From positions 124,183,866 through 124,247,865 of the forward strand of contig OV884011.1 in NCBI GenBank assembly GCA_930367205.1: a stretch of DNA of 64,000 bases, written 5' to 3'. Below are positions 12,560 to 24,399 of the stretch, piece by piece. Both the position numbers and the translations under genes were made by a program. The notes beneath the pieces were generated by a model, which was not told the origin of the DNA, did not search any database, and saw only the letters and a list, made by a program, of their open reading frames with translations. The stretch's first letter is position 1. The number at the start of each line of letters is the position of its first letter. Origin of the DNA: Acanthosoma haemorrhoidale (Eukaryota > Arthropoda > Insecta > Hemiptera > Acanthosomatidae).

Positions 12560-14015
12560 CATGTTTCCACTATTATGGGTGATTCCACACCCCAACCCAC
12601 TAATTGAATTGCCACCTCTTATAAAATTCAATTTGGAGAACGATTGCTTGCATAAATAACATACGAGTATGTATAACCAAAACGACAAGAATATCAGAGA
12701 GCTAAATCGTTTAACAAAGGGAACTCTACATGTATTAATAACTCCAGATAATAAGGTGACTCGTTTTTAGTTCTGATCACAGCATACTTTGATGTAAGAA
12801 CTGTACTGTATTGTAGGACAATTAATTCATTTGGAATTCCAGTAGAGTGCTGCAGCAGTTTCATGTATTTTATTACAAAGGGATTGATAAAGATATCACA
12901 AAAGCATTTCTCGTTTCAATGTTCTTTTCCTATTTACACTTGCTCATTTCACTAGCAAAAGAAGAAGACTTAAATAAGGCCGAGGAAGCTGGGATTTGAG
13001 ATGAAAAGCAGGAAATAGACCTGCCAGTTGATCTTCAGAAAACATCAGAGGGTGCGCTTACTTGGTTTTTTGATGCACCAAGAGATCAATCAAGACGAGT
13101 GGTACCGCACGGTTTTCTTTGTTATGAAACCAACCCCACTCCTTTATCACTTGCAAATTTCCTTTCTTATAATTATTTTTGCTTTACCGAAACAAACATT
13201 TGTGGGCCTGTCATGTGTTTAGTGGAAAAACTAAAAAAATGACAAAAATCCTGGATGGGTTGTCCACGGGCCACTCGAAAAGGCGTGGGGTCACGGGTTT
13301 AACCGCCCCTGCGGCATTTTGATACCGATCCCTGGACGGGAAAAAAAAAGTTTTGAATATCATTTCCACACACAATAACTCTGAACACGATGAAATCAAA
13401 GTCGGATTACTAAGCACAGTGATTATTTACGCTACCCTATTGTTCCAGGAGTTCTTAACGGCCCCATCAACTACACGGTAATTTAAGTTTTATTCAGGAT
13501 AAGGGGGAAAGCTCAGTGTGAAATATGAAGTAAGGCCCCAAAGAAATACTTTCAACTTACACTTGAGCCAACAAAAAGTTGCGGCAATTAAGAAGTTGCG
13601 AGCAAGATAGTTCTTTCGTGACGATTTATCACTGCCTTTATCACGATTTATTTGATTACTTTTTCGAGAGAAGTAAGTCAGAAGTGGAACGAATCAACTA
13701 CAGAAAGGACTGAAAAAGACATATCAGCTATCGGTGGCCTGTCAAAGGAACAGCTTTTAACAAATTGAACGAAACTAAGTAAATGTGATTGTCGTTTTCG
13801 GGACTGGCTTAGTTATAATAAATAGCTATTTTTTAAAATGATTTAATGTATTTATAACCCTAACTGGGGATTTACACCTTTAAGGGATTATCTCTATCTA
13901 AACCAGTTCAATATCGAAAGCTTCTTATCATTTAGATCGTACACATCAAAGCTATACCTTAATAAATAGTAACACTTACACAACTAGACACACAAAACAT
14001 TGTTTTATCCACTAA
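12560..14015. other. Non-genic stretch with one weak open region
   Basis: A frame from about 12,955 to 13,250 is open apart from one stop (reading KEEDLNKAEEAGI before it) but matches nothing I recognise. I do not call a gene. C-rich and G-rich patches around 13,250-13,340 have no clear assignment. Confidence 0.4.
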
Positions 14016-14024
14016 AAATTGAGG

Positions 14025-14515
14025 GTGATCCAATTATCCCATTCAAGCAGCAGTTACTTGAGGCAGCGATCTAGCTCCCTTCCTTTAGAACTCTTACACT
14101 GCTGACATTCCTATGAATAATATCACCTTCTTTTTAACTTTTATGGACGACAGGAAAATTATTTCGTCTCATACGGATCCATTAACTCACAGAATAATCA
14201 CCTCACAGAAGTAGAGATTTGTGTAACCAGTAGGCCATCTTGGTCAAATAAGGGAAATGCTTGCACACCCACCACATATGCCCTTCGATAAGGAGCCTTT
14301 CCCACATTAATCTTCAACTCGATACCATTTCCTAAATCCAACGCCTAGTTTATATTTATTATTGATTGTTTTTTTATCAGATACCTAGGTTTTCATCTGG
14401 ACAAAAGGCTGACATGGGACTCCCATTCAAGACCAATGAGACAAGTGTTAAACAGACGTATCGGACAAATTACAGCCTGCTCAGTGATAAACTTTAATAT
14501 CATTCTCGAAAAAAA
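14025..14515 (+). pseudogene. Divergent Jockey-like RT relic 1
   Basis: Sequence order follows the family A reverse transcriptase. A degenerate 'YPIKAGVPQGS' block is at about 14,032, a decayed catalytic box reads MDDRKIISSHTDP at about 14,141-14,180, and a clear RYLGFHLDKRLTWDSHSR block begins at 14,378 and continues into VLNRRIGQI. Frameshifts and stops separate the blocks. The catalytic aspartate pair survives, but the preceding Phe/Ala is altered. It is more divergent from family A copies than these are from one another, so it is older or a sister family. Confidence 0.6.
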
Positions 14516-14521
14516 CAAAAT

Positions 14522-15117
14522 ATGTTGAGGGGACTCCAATTATCCCGTTAAACCAGGAGTTCCTTAAGGCAGCGGAATTAGCTCCTATCCCATAGACCCT
14601 ATATACTCCTGGAATTCCTGTGAGTCCTATCACTCTTTGGACACCTATTCTTTGGAATATTTACTGGTGACAATGAAATCATTTCATCTAATCCTGATCT
14701 ACTGTGTGCAGAAAAACATTGTAATCCAAACTCCCGTCTACTTATCCCTTCACAATGATCTCAATGTACCTGCAGTCCTTAATCTCATAACCTAAAGATT
14801 TACCAAATTCCATGAAACTTTATGTGCTCATCCAAATCTTATTGTCAACTTCTCCTCACTAATCTATAGAATCCTCCTCGTCACCTAAAGAGGCGGTGGC
14901 CTCACCATATATTGTAAATATATTACTATGTAATCGAGTACAATCACTGGTCACCAGACCCACTTATGTCCTGAGCGACTCTCTTTTGCTCTTTCTAGTC
15001 TTCGCCATATATCGAAACGGTTGGAGAGATGATCAAGTGGGGAGCTCGTTCTTCCAATTTCTCCACCACCTTCACGGGGGAAATCCCCGGTGGCATAGGG
15101 TTATTATGTTACAATAG
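14522..15117 (+). pseudogene. Divergent Jockey-like RT relic 2 with 3' UTR
   Basis: A second block starting AATTATCCCGTTAAACCAGG repeats the RT 'YP(I/V)KAGVPQGS' region immediately after relic 1. It then jumps to the C-terminal end (CTTCACAATGATCTCAATGT, about 14,750) and to family A-like 3' UTR sequence (GAGGCGGTGGCCTCA; ATGTCCTGAGCGACTCTC). The thumb region between RT and C-terminus is deleted. Both relics lie in the same orientation, giving a head-to-tail pair. Confidence 0.6.
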
Positions 15118-15344
15118 TTGCATTTGTGATTACTAGAATTGCGTCAAATAGATTATCAGATACAATAAAGAAAATTATATTTAAAATATAAATAGAGACA
15201 GCTTAGATAAAATAAAAAATGGTAATTAATAAGATATAAATTTAAACTGTTAAAAAAAAAAAATAGAAATCAATTTACTTAAATAGTAATGCGGCTTTTG
15301 ATTATCATTCTATTTGATAAACTTTCTAATCTAACAATCTTTAT

Positions 15345-15405
15345 TGTGCAATAATTACAATCTGCCAATTTATAAGGCAATAATAATACTTTAATCATTC
15401 TAAAC
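15345..15405 (-). mobile_element. Possible family A 3'-end scrap
   Basis: TTACAATCTGCC...AAGGCAATAA followed by TTTAATCATTC matches the reverse complement of the family A 3' terminus seen at 18,585 and 56,505. Similarity fades after about 60 bases. Confidence 0.4.
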
Positions 15406-15409
15406 CAAT

Positions 15410-15930
15410 CCTATTTTTAAAAGCTATTCGGTCTCTATAATATATATGATATATGCTGCTGGCGGCTGCTTGGCTTACTCCCCTAACTTTGGGATCTTGG
15501 CCAAAATGAATCTTCGATGAAGGTGACTTTAATTATTTAGACCAAAAACAAAAGAAATAAAAAGCAAAACTACATAAAGTGCAAAAACATGTAGTGAACC
15601 GTCTACGATAAATATTGTTAAACAACAATTACCTTTTTACCATAAAAATCCATAAAATCGCAATATATTGTATATAAATGTATAGACCCGAGGCATCCCT
15701 TTATATGAACATAGCTACAAAAAAGTATTAAAATACATTAATCAATCACTTAGCCTCACCCATTCAGTAAAATATATCTGTATAATAAAATAGAAAAAAT
15801 ATAATAACAAATTAAATAGAGTACTTGTAATAGGCAAAAAAAGACCAAATATATTTTAATGGCAAAATTCCATGATGTGACGATTACGCATTCAACAAAA
15901 TCGAATGCAACCAATGGAAGAACTTTAATA
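15410..15930. other. Non-genic stretch
   Basis: AT-rich, no coding or repeat signal that I can assign. Confidence 0.55.
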
Positions 15931-15934
15931 GTAG

Positions 15935-16895
15935 GTAAGCTTCTTCCACGTCTGTGGCTTAGAATATTCTAATTACTAACCCATAAAAGCAGGAGTTCCA
16001 CAGGGCAGTGTCCTGGGCCCCATCCTCTACCTATACACCGCCGATGTCCCCTCTACCACCAATACCTTCTTGGCCACATTTGCAGATGACACTGAAGTCT
16101 TGTCATCCCACTCAGACCCCGATATAGCATCCCATAATCTTCAAAAACACCTCGATGAGATCGAGCATTGGTGCAACCAATAGCGAATTAAAGTTAATGA
16201 AGCCAAATGTTCCCACATTACCTTTACACTCTGCCGCAGGTTTCATCCACAAGTTTATTTTAAATCCATTCCTCTCACTGTATCCGAGTTAGTACGGTAC
16301 TTAGGCTTCCATCTCGACAAACGACTGACCTGGAACTCACATACGAGACTAAAAAGACAAGAACTAAACAGACGCTTTGAACAACTGTACGGACTACTTC
16401 AAAGGACATCTCATCTCTCAATTACTAATTACAAAAATCCATAGTAACGTATCCAACCACCCAAATCCCCTAGCACTAGTCTTTGCACTGCACCACTCAT
16501 CCCTATAATCCTCTTTGAAGACTAAAACGGCAGTGGCCCCATGACCTGCTATAAATGCGTAAGTAACAGTGAGAGTCCTGGCAATGGCCAGTTTCTCCAA
16601 TCATGTCCTGAGCGTCTTTGGCTCTCACGGTCTTCGTCAGCCTCCACTGGCTCGTATCTGGTGACTTGGCTGACGGAGGAGCGTGAGGGACTTCCCAAGA
16701 CCCCGCTTCCTCTGTTTCATGCGAGGGAGGTGACAACCATGTGGGTTGGGGAGGTTTCTGGGCTGTTTGTAAATACCGTATGAATGAGCGAGTGAATAAA
16801 AAATTGTGAATATGGTATGAATGAGATCATTTATCACAATTACTTATGGCCCCATTAGGCAGATTGTAATGTTATCATAACAAAGCTGTTTACTA
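15935..16895 (+). mobile_element. Jockey-like LINE family A, copy A1 (5'-truncated, deleted)
   Basis: The copy starts in the RT domain. It shows AGVPQGSVLGPILY, an intact FADD catalytic box (16,079-16,090), HWCNQ followed by a stop, KCSHITFTLCR and RYLGFHLDKRLTWNSHTR, ending near LSITNYKNP. The reading then jumps to the extreme C-terminal coding end (about 16,436), so the 'LIYKVILKPIWTYG' thumb region is deleted relative to copy A6 (56,490-57,750). The 3' UTR (about 16,510-16,895) ends in the family-typical GGCAGATTGTAATGTTATC. In-frame stops and the deletion make it non-functional. Confidence 0.85.
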
Positions 16896-16899
16896 ATAA

Positions 16900-17274
16900 C
16901 AATAATAGGTAACACGTACATTTTTTTTGTCAAGAACTGTGACTAGCAAAACAACCCAGCGGGAAATAAGCCGTAGACGTGACAAAATGGCATGTGTGAC
17001 AAGATGGGAGATGACATCCAGTGAGGACACCCCCTTATTGTTGAAACCACATTTGAAGATATCTTATAGCTATTCATTTGTAAGCTCTCAATGCGAATGT
17101 CCCTTAAGTCTTTGTTGCATGAATAAATGTTAAAAGGTAAGTCCGGTATAGGCAGTCCTTAAGATAAAACCAAAGAATACAAGAGTACTTGCTTCGCGAT
17201 AGCTTGAAAAAGAAATTCAACTTTTAGAAATTTAGGTAAAAAAAAAAAAAAAAAAAGATGAAGTAGTACTTAAC

Positions 17275-17313
<39 letters not shown>

Positions 17314-17880
17314 ATATACACGTGTCCGTTTTTGAGTGTTACTCTTCAGAATAATATTTAAATAGAAATTTCTGCCACAATGGTGCAAAACGGAATGAGT
17401 ACAACTATTTCAAAATCAACAAATAAGAAAATAAAATAATAATTTCACCATCAGACCGAATAGTGTACCGCTGTGTGTAATGCAACAGATCATCAATGCA
17501 CTTTGCCAGATGGAAAGCTAAGATTATACAAAATAATTTTATTGTACCATCAAAATGAATTTGACGTTGTTCTTGGAGGCAATATAACCCTGCAAGAAAG
17601 GGAGGACTGATGCATTCAAATAAAGTCATCCGAAACCAAAGTCAGACACTAGAAGTTGCAGATGAAATAATAATTATATTTTCGGAACACCTAATGTTCC
17701 CATCAAAAAACGGATCATGAAGGAAACAAAAATTTTAAGGAACCTTACCAAAAATTACTACGGATGAAGCCAGAAGAATACTTTATTCCCTATCTAGGAT
17801 CTTGGACCGTTCATTAATGCATCCGGTGTTCATACCAAGGAACACCTGATCCCGAAAGACTACACAAGAAACGGCCGTAA
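16900..17880. other. Non-genic stretch with (TA)n
   Basis: Contains an A-run near 17,240-17,257 and a (TA)n tract at about 17,278-17,312. Short ORFs (16,927-17,133; 17,405-17,629) have no recognisable features. The 16,930-17,060 part is of mixed composition and could be regulatory, without firm evidence. Confidence 0.5.
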
Positions 17881-17884
17881 TAAC

Positions 17885-18228
17885 CCTAAAATAATGTTCA
17901 GAAGAAGAGGTATAGGGTAGGTATTATAGGGTAGGTAGTTAATGTGGTCTTGGAATGACCATAAATTCACACTCGTGGGGGTAGGCGAAGACCGTCCGGT
18001 TCACAAAGGTGAGTGTGAACCGGAGAGAGGCAGACTGGATCGCTGGGGGAGAATCTACTAGGTAAAGTTTGTAGGGCACCAGGAAACCCTCGTCCGCAAG
18101 GAAGAGATCACTTCCAAGGAGGTGCTAGTTTAACGAGACGAAGGCAGAGAATCCCAGAAGGAAGGTGTGGGGTCTGACAACGCCGGACTAAAACATAGCG
18201 AGGTTAGGAGAGAGAGATGCAGAGGTTT
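17885..18228 (-). mobile_element. Family D repeat, copy D1 (minus strand, 3'-shortened)
   Basis: On the minus strand it begins CCTCTGCATCTCTCTC and shares with 46,550-47,085 the blocks TTTTAGTCCGGC, GGGATTCTCTGCCTTCGTCT, GGTTCACACTCACCTTTG and TCATTCCAAGACCACAT. Similarity ends just before the 'MESD' start codon region seen in D2 and D3. A small local duplication of a TAGGGTAGGTA unit lies at about 17,913-17,940. Confidence 0.75.
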
Positions 18229-18547
18229 TCATAAATGAGAAGGCCAAATCTTGAAACATCAGTGCATCTGCATGTACCAGTCCAGGGGTGAGCCGTAGTT
18301 TTAATGAATATTCGGTGTTTTTTTTGTTTTTTTTCTTTCATCCTACCTTTTAATCAAAAATTGTTTTACATCATATGCTCAAAATACAATGAAACAATAT
18401 TTACAATATAATACTCCTCGTGATGCAAACGCAGATGCATTTGAGGGAGGTAAGGTTTACAAATAAAATATTTCTTTGTGAAGTAAAAATAACAATACAA
18501 TATGAACAGGAATAGGTGATAGGGCTCACCATCGGATTACATATAAA

Positions 18548-20950
18548 GGGAAACTTACAAACTTTTTTTTTCAATTTATTTAGATAAAATTACAATCTGC
18601 GTTTTTATTAGGCAATAAGTAATTGAGTAATAAGTTATCATTCATACTATATTTACAATTCATCACTCACTCACTCATTTATGCAATATTTACAAACAGC
18701 CCAGGGGCCCCCCAAGTCCACATGGTTGCCACCTACCTCGCGTGCGAAGGAGGAAGCGGAGTCTTGGAAAGTCCCCCACGCTCCTACATTAGCCGCGCAC
18801 TGAATAAGAGCCAGCGGAGGCTGGCCAAGAGCGCGAGAGCCACAGACGCTTAGGGCATGATTAGAGAAACTGGCCATTGCCAGGACTCCCACTAACACCT
18901 AATTATAGCAGGTCATGAGGCCACTGCCGTTTTAATCTCCGAGGAGGATTATATGGATGAGTGGTGCAGTGCAATGACTGTGCTAGGGAATTAGGGTGGT
19001 TGGATGGGTTACTATGGAATTTTATGAACTTGATGAGGAAGGGATGAGTTCAAGAATATAGGGTATATTCAGATCATTGTGAAGAGTTTTGTTGCTGACG
19101 TAATAAGGGGCATTTGCTATTGTTCTCAGGACTTTTGATTGAAAGGATTGGATGCGCTTGATGTTGGACTTTTTTGCTCTCCCCCATAGCTCTATTCCGT
19201 ATGTCCAGATTGACTTAAGTATAACTTTGTAAATAAGTAGTTTATTGTGTAGGGGACATCAGTGGTGTATATATTATAGAGGATGGGACCCAGGACGCTG
19301 CTCTGTGGAACTCCTGCTTTTATGGGATAGTAGTTAGAATATTCTAAACCACAGCGGACTTGGAAGAAGCGGTTTGAAAGGTAGGACTGTAGGATTAGGA
19401 ATAGGGTCTGCGGTAAATATCCTCTGAGCTTGTAAAGCAAACCTGCGTGCCAAACGCTGTCAAATGCTTGAGCCATATCAAGAAAGGCAGCAGTGCAATA
19501 CTGTTTAGATTCAAGGGCTGAGGAGATGTGATCGACAACGCGAAGGCCTTGTTGAGCAGTGGATGTCGTTGGCGGAAACCAAACTTGTGAGTAGGATAAA
19601 GGTTTTTGGATTCAATAATTGGAAGTAGTAAAACGCCTATAGGAGTTTTTCAAATATTTTTGAGAGTATAGGGAGTAGGCTAATCGGACGGTAAGATGAG
19701 GCGTCATTGGGTGGTTTGCCGGGTTTGGCGAATAGGACTATAATGAAGTATTTCCAGAGAAGAGCAAAATGCGTCGTTCGGATAATGCAGTTATAAATGT
19801 AGGTTAGAATGATTATGGCTTTAGGAGGAAGTTGTTGGAGAATTCGAGGAGTAAGGAGATCATATCCTGGAGATTTTCGGTAAGGTAATTTTTTTTAGAA
19901 GATATTTAACCTCAGAGGGGTTAATGGCTTTTGGTGGTAGTGAGAGAGGGATAGGTGAAGTGAGTAAATCTTCAACAGTTGAGTGATGAGTATTGTTTTG
20001 AGGAGTAAGGTGAGGTGTGAAAGTATGGGTAAGAAGCAGAGCAAATTCCTCCGACCTATCCCCATCCGAAGCCGCCCAGGACCCATCATCACAACGGAGT
20101 GGATGTGAAACAGGTTGATACTTTAGGATTTTTTTGGTTACATTCCACAAGGAGTTATCCCTGGTAGACAGAGAGGAGAGGTAGGAATTGAAAGAATCGG
20201 AACAGAAGGATGCCAATCGCCACTTTACCAACCTGCAGTACTGATTGTATGAGCGACGAGGATGTCGGGATCTTTGCCACACTGTTCTCGAGTGGCGTTT
20301 GGATTCGATTAGGTCTATGAGATACTGAGGTAAAGGATTTTGATTGTGATTTTTTAGATGACGGTGGGGTGACGATGCCTCCTAGGCCGACCTCTGGATC
20401 AGAAGAGTGAAGGAATGCACTGCATCATCTAGGCCTTGGGATGTTTTCAGGGGTACTTTGAGGTCTACAGAGTCTGTAATAATCCGGCGAAAGTGGTCAC
20501 AGTAAACTGGGCCTCTGATAAATGAAGGAGGAGGCAGTTTGTGGATAGGTCTTAGGGAAATGGTTAATAATAAAGGGCTATGATCGGAGGAGAGGTCATC
20601 GAGGCACGTGAGTGAATAGTTTAGTGTTCCCAAGGTATTGTAGAAGAAAAAGTCTAGGAGATCTGGATTTCGTTTGGGATCTGATGGCCAATAGGTGACT
20701 GTGTCAGGAGAGATAGTGGAACAATGTTTCCGTGCAAGTGCAGACAGCAATGCACGTCCTCGTGTATTTTTGGATCTTGAGCCCCAATATTGATGCTTTG
20801 CGTTAAGTCCCCACCCACAAGGAAACAATATCCGATGGAGTCTAGAAAGGAGATGAATTGGGAATCGGAAATGGATTTATTGGGAGGGCAGTACACTGAT
20901 GATAGAGTAATGGGGAAAGGGAAGGTGCTGATTGACACACTTAACCTAAA
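18548..20950 (-). mobile_element. Jockey-like LINE family A, copy A2, inserted in family B
   Basis: The most extended A copy, reaching 5' into the endonuclease domain. From 5' to 3' on the minus strand come the APE endonuclease (20,950-20,380), linker, RT fingers (YRPISLLP at about 19,680-19,710), AFDSVWH (about 19,445-19,470), GVPQ-S-SVLGP, then a deletion, then the 3' UTR and an A-run at about 18,562-18,571. The endonuclease shows SVYCPP and SSDHSPLLLT (the catalytic SDH triad, about 20,580). Its missing 5' end coincides with the junction to family B. Confidence 0.85.
19192..20950 (-). pseudogene. Family A ORF2 remnant (APE endonuclease-RT)
   Basis: ORF2 of a Jockey-clade element would encode an APE-type endonuclease followed by reverse transcriptase, used for target-primed reverse transcription in the nucleus. 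Visible defects: a one-base frameshift in the endonuclease near 20,810, where the GGDLNAKHQYWG block switches frame; stops in the RT fingers around 19,500-19,660; and a deletion near 19,245 that removes the FADD catalytic box and the thumb, joining 'TTDVPYT' directly to 'LFTKLYLSQSGH'. Compared with A6, about 400 bases are lost. The ORF at 20,654-20,998 is a chance chimera that starts in the family B terminus and runs into A. Confidence 0.8.
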
Positions 20951-20964
20951 CCTAGAACCTAAGA

Positions 20965-22400
20965 CTAAAGCGTTCCAGCCGCAACAGCGTCCTGCCATCG
21001 ATGGGGGAACGGAGCGGGGGTTAACGTGTTAAACACCGGGTTTGTCAAGTATTGCAGTGAGTCAAAAAATTTGATATGTCTACGTTGGATGAATTCATCC
21101 ACCGTAGGCATCTCAATGATCTCGTGAAGATCGCTGTTACTCAGCTGCTCGAATGAAGTACCTCTGACCACTTTCATCAGTATACCGTTTTGGAATTGTT
21201 GGAGTCGCTGAGATGTAGTATACGTCAGATAGCGAAAAAGTGGTGCACCATACAGCAGAGTAGTCCTGAGTACACTCTTATATATCATGAGCTTTAGGTG
21301 TGGGTTTGCGTCAACTTCCTCGCAAAATAGTTATTTAAGTAACGGAGGTATCTGTTCATTTTAATGCCCAGATATACTAGGTTGTTGGCTAGTGAGTTTT
21401 GCTGAGTTCCTACTGTGTATGTAGTGGGCAGCGGACTTTCACCCTTTTGGAAAGAGAAAATTATGCAGTCAGTCTTACCCGCGTTTACAGAGATATTAAG
21501 TCTCCCCAATCTTTCAATGATCTGGTTACAGGCTACTTCATCCTGCCAAGACCTTGGTGCTCATGCTGCTACTGTAAACCGCTAAGTCATCAGTGAAAGC
21601 AGTAATTGTTGTGTTTTTATATCGGGCTCATACAATTTCAGACGAGTACACGTGGAAAAGTACTGGGGATAACAGGGCTCCTTGGGGTACTCCACAGGTC
21701 AGTGGCACAGCTTCGGAGAAGCTATCAGAAACCCACACCCGCATCGATCTGTTGTTCAGGAAGCTAGCCAGAATTGAATATAGTTCTCCGGGCATTTCCG
21801 GTCGCCGAGCATTTGACACAGTGTCCCGTGGGACACCTAGTTGAATGCTTGAGTGCAGCACATCGATATCGTAGCCGTTGCTATGTTTCTATTCAAGTTA
21901 TGGCTAGCTTCTGACTGTAGCTTTAGAAGGAGATGTTCTGTGCTCATACTGGATTGAAATCTAGTCCGTTCTGGCGGAATGATGTACTTTTCTGCGCAGT
22001 AATTTTTGATATAGTTCAATAGAATTTTCTCTAAAATTTTCTTCATTTACGGTAGCAAGCTGATCGGGTGGTTGTGGGCTGGGAGATCTCCACTCTTTAC
22101 TGGCTTGACAGGAAAATATCGCAATCTTATACAAGAGTTGTATAAGTTTGCGAGTTGTATTATTTCTCTCCTCGGCATTTGTTTGAGCAGAACTGTTTGT
22201 ATCCCGTCGTGCCCTGTTGCTCGGTTTCCCTGACACCGGCGAAGAATCACCAAAAATTAATAGTCGGCTAAAACTAGTGGGTATATATAGCCTAAAGTAG
22301 TCAATGAGCTGGGTTATTATTTTGGTCAATAGCATTCCAGCCAATAAGGCGAGGTTTTATTCTTGCTGTTTTCCAAGAGACTGGAAGGTTTAGAAGTTAG
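20965..22400 (-). pseudogene. Family B ORF2 remnant (Jockey-like RT)
   Basis: Minus-strand fragments in different frames can be ordered as one protein. Endonuclease N-terminus: RLIGWNA and then QLIDYFRLY, about 22,350-22,270. RT fingers: GHDGIQTVLLKQM and a mutated (Y/H)..PISLLP, 22,253-22,047. Then QSSMSTEHLL, LTCGVPQGALLSPV (about 21,690), the catalytic box FTDD (21,587-21,598), VYLGIKMNRYLRYL, and the terminal block SVLRTTLLYGAPLFRY...FPHRWQDAVAAGTL ending in a stop near 20,965. Most of the endonuclease is deleted between 'LYIPTSF' and 'RRCQGNRATGHDG'. Several frameshifts are present. The same C-terminus occurs at 33,801-34,230. The Jockey-superfamily placement is inferred from motif style. 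Confidence 0.75.
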
Positions 22401-22509
22401 AAGGGCTGGTAATGCCGGAAGGGGCCGGACCGGGGCCCGTGGTACCAGGGCTGGCTACTTGATCCCTGCTGCTGGGCCAGCCTCTGAACTGGTCTGGAGC
22501 TACGTCTTT

Positions 22510-24390
22510 TATTGTTTACAATATTTACACTCATATGACTTTTGGCGTGGTATATGTACATTTGTTTAAATCAATTTACAATATATACAATAGTGTATAA
22601 GGTGATTTATCTTATGTAGTTAGAGTCGCTACAATATTTCGTACAGAATATATTTTGTAGACAGATAAGTTTATTTACTTGTTATGTATATAATATTTTA
22701 ATTAATTTTTATATTAATTAATGTATCTTTATCTGAAGAAAATTGCATCCAGCCCTTGCTAGCAACGAATAGATATTCGTGATGTGCGATCTCATTCATA
22801 TCATATATAAATTTACATTTACTCTTTCATTTATAGCATATTTCCAATATGCATTCATACAACGTTTCATTTTCAAAAGAGAAATTAATCACAAGGAGGT
22901 TTCTTTTAGGCCATTCATTGTTTTCACAAATAATCTTAAAACATAATTTTTTTATCAGGATGAAAAAAGAAAATAATTACTAGTGAATTGAATTAAACCC
23001 GACAGTGAAGTAAATGAAATAGATGGATCAGCATCCACCAGTGAGTCATTGTTGAGGGCATTGTTCCCCAGCTGGTCAGGACGGATTTCAGGCCGGTCAC
23101 GCGACCTCAGGTCACATCCTGTATCCTGCTTCCTCGGCTTGCAGCCTCTTTCTTGCACATTAATCATGTCAGGGTGGCTAGGGTGCATTATAAATCAATT
23201 ATTGAATCAGGAAGGGGAAAAATATGCAGAGGGTGTTCGCATGCAGTATTATTTTGCATTCATTTTAAGTAGATAATCACCATGTGCCCAATAGTGCAAC
23301 ACGCCGAGGATGAAGCTTCTTTTTTTTCATGGTTTTATCACTAGCTCCAGGGAGAACGGGACCAACAGGAAAGTCATTTTTAAGTCAGCAAATGAAAAAA
23401 AATGTATTCGACTTGATCCAAAAATTGTTATGTCATCTCATTTTAGTAACTTCGCTATCATTTTCATTCAGCCTTTTCATGAAACTTTCCTGGTTTTTCA
23501 AGTTCAGATTTTTCTATTACGTTTTACTTGGGAGAAGAAAGAATAACAATTAAAAAAAAACGGCATGATGTACAATAACCTGATATTAAAATATAATATC
23601 GACTTGTGTATGTATGTAGATGTAGATATGTATCAATATGTAGAATGCATAATTTTATGCAAGAACCCTGATTAATAATATGTAATAAAATTAATAATAC
23701 GTGATTAATCCATTAAAACTGTCGTTTTCAACTTGATCTTTACCTGACCTATTTTGACTTGGAGTACCGCCCTCTTGCCATTTTGCATGTGAATTCCAAT
23801 TAATGACAAAAAATGAACCCAATGAAAATAATAAAGTTTGTTAATTATTAACTCGTTAGTTGCAAAATAGATATTTCCTACCATTTTGTTTTTGTTCTGA
23901 CTGAAGTTGGCTGTAATTTAAAATAAAAAGTCATTAAAACCGTTTCCGTCACGAATAATTCATTGTGTGATCAAGCATTGACTTATGTTTTTCGTTTAAT
24001 TGGTAGACCCAATTTATTTTTTCTATGTGTCAGAACAGGTTTTTGAGTTACAACTTTAAGAAATAAAACACCTTAACTCTCCACAAAGTTATATATTTGG
24101 CAAAGAGATTTTAACTGTCACCCTCAATGCATTAATAAATAATTTGTATGAAGCATAGAAATTAGTAAAATATATCAATGAAAGATTGTTAATTCTATGC
24201 ACTTTTGGGATCCGTTCAATTAGCTGAGGAGATTCGTATATTTCATCTAAATTGTTTATTAAAGCTCTGGGGATGGGGCGAGATTACCACACTGTCCAAA
24301 ATTTAAAATAAATTCACTTGAAAATCCTTACGAATCTACAGACTAGAAGTATAGAAGTTAGTACTTCTCATCAACAATACTTTTACTTGA
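22510..24390. other. Non-genic stretch
   Basis: AT-rich apart from a mixed-composition patch at about 23,040-23,165 that contains the palindrome GACCTCAGGTC (23,103-23,113). ORFs at 23,310-23,553 are T-rich and show no domain. No gene is called. Confidence 0.5.
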
Positions 24391-24399
24391 ATTGACCGC

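Larger units (their letters stand above)
18310..22510 (-). mobile_element. Jockey-like LINE family B, interrupted by family A
   Basis: On the minus strand this element runs from about 22,510 to an A-rich tail at about 18,321-18,340. Its 3' UTR is split. The part up to TCTAGGTTCTAGGT (about 20,950) and the part starting GGTGAGCCCTATCACC (about 18,535) match consecutive pieces of the uninterrupted B copy at 33,801-34,506. The 18,548-20,950 interval between them is a complete insertion of family A. B is therefore older than this A copy. ORF2 remains are described in a separate entry. Confidence 0.8.

Noticed and set aside
12955..13250. Open stretch with one stop, plus strand
   Set aside because: Matches nothing I know, has an internal stop, and no splice or start signals could be supported.
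20654..20998. 114-codon ORF starting MAGRCCGWNALVLGS
   Set aside because: It begins in the family B terminus and 3' UTR and runs into the family A endonuclease; it is a product of the nested insertion, not a gene.
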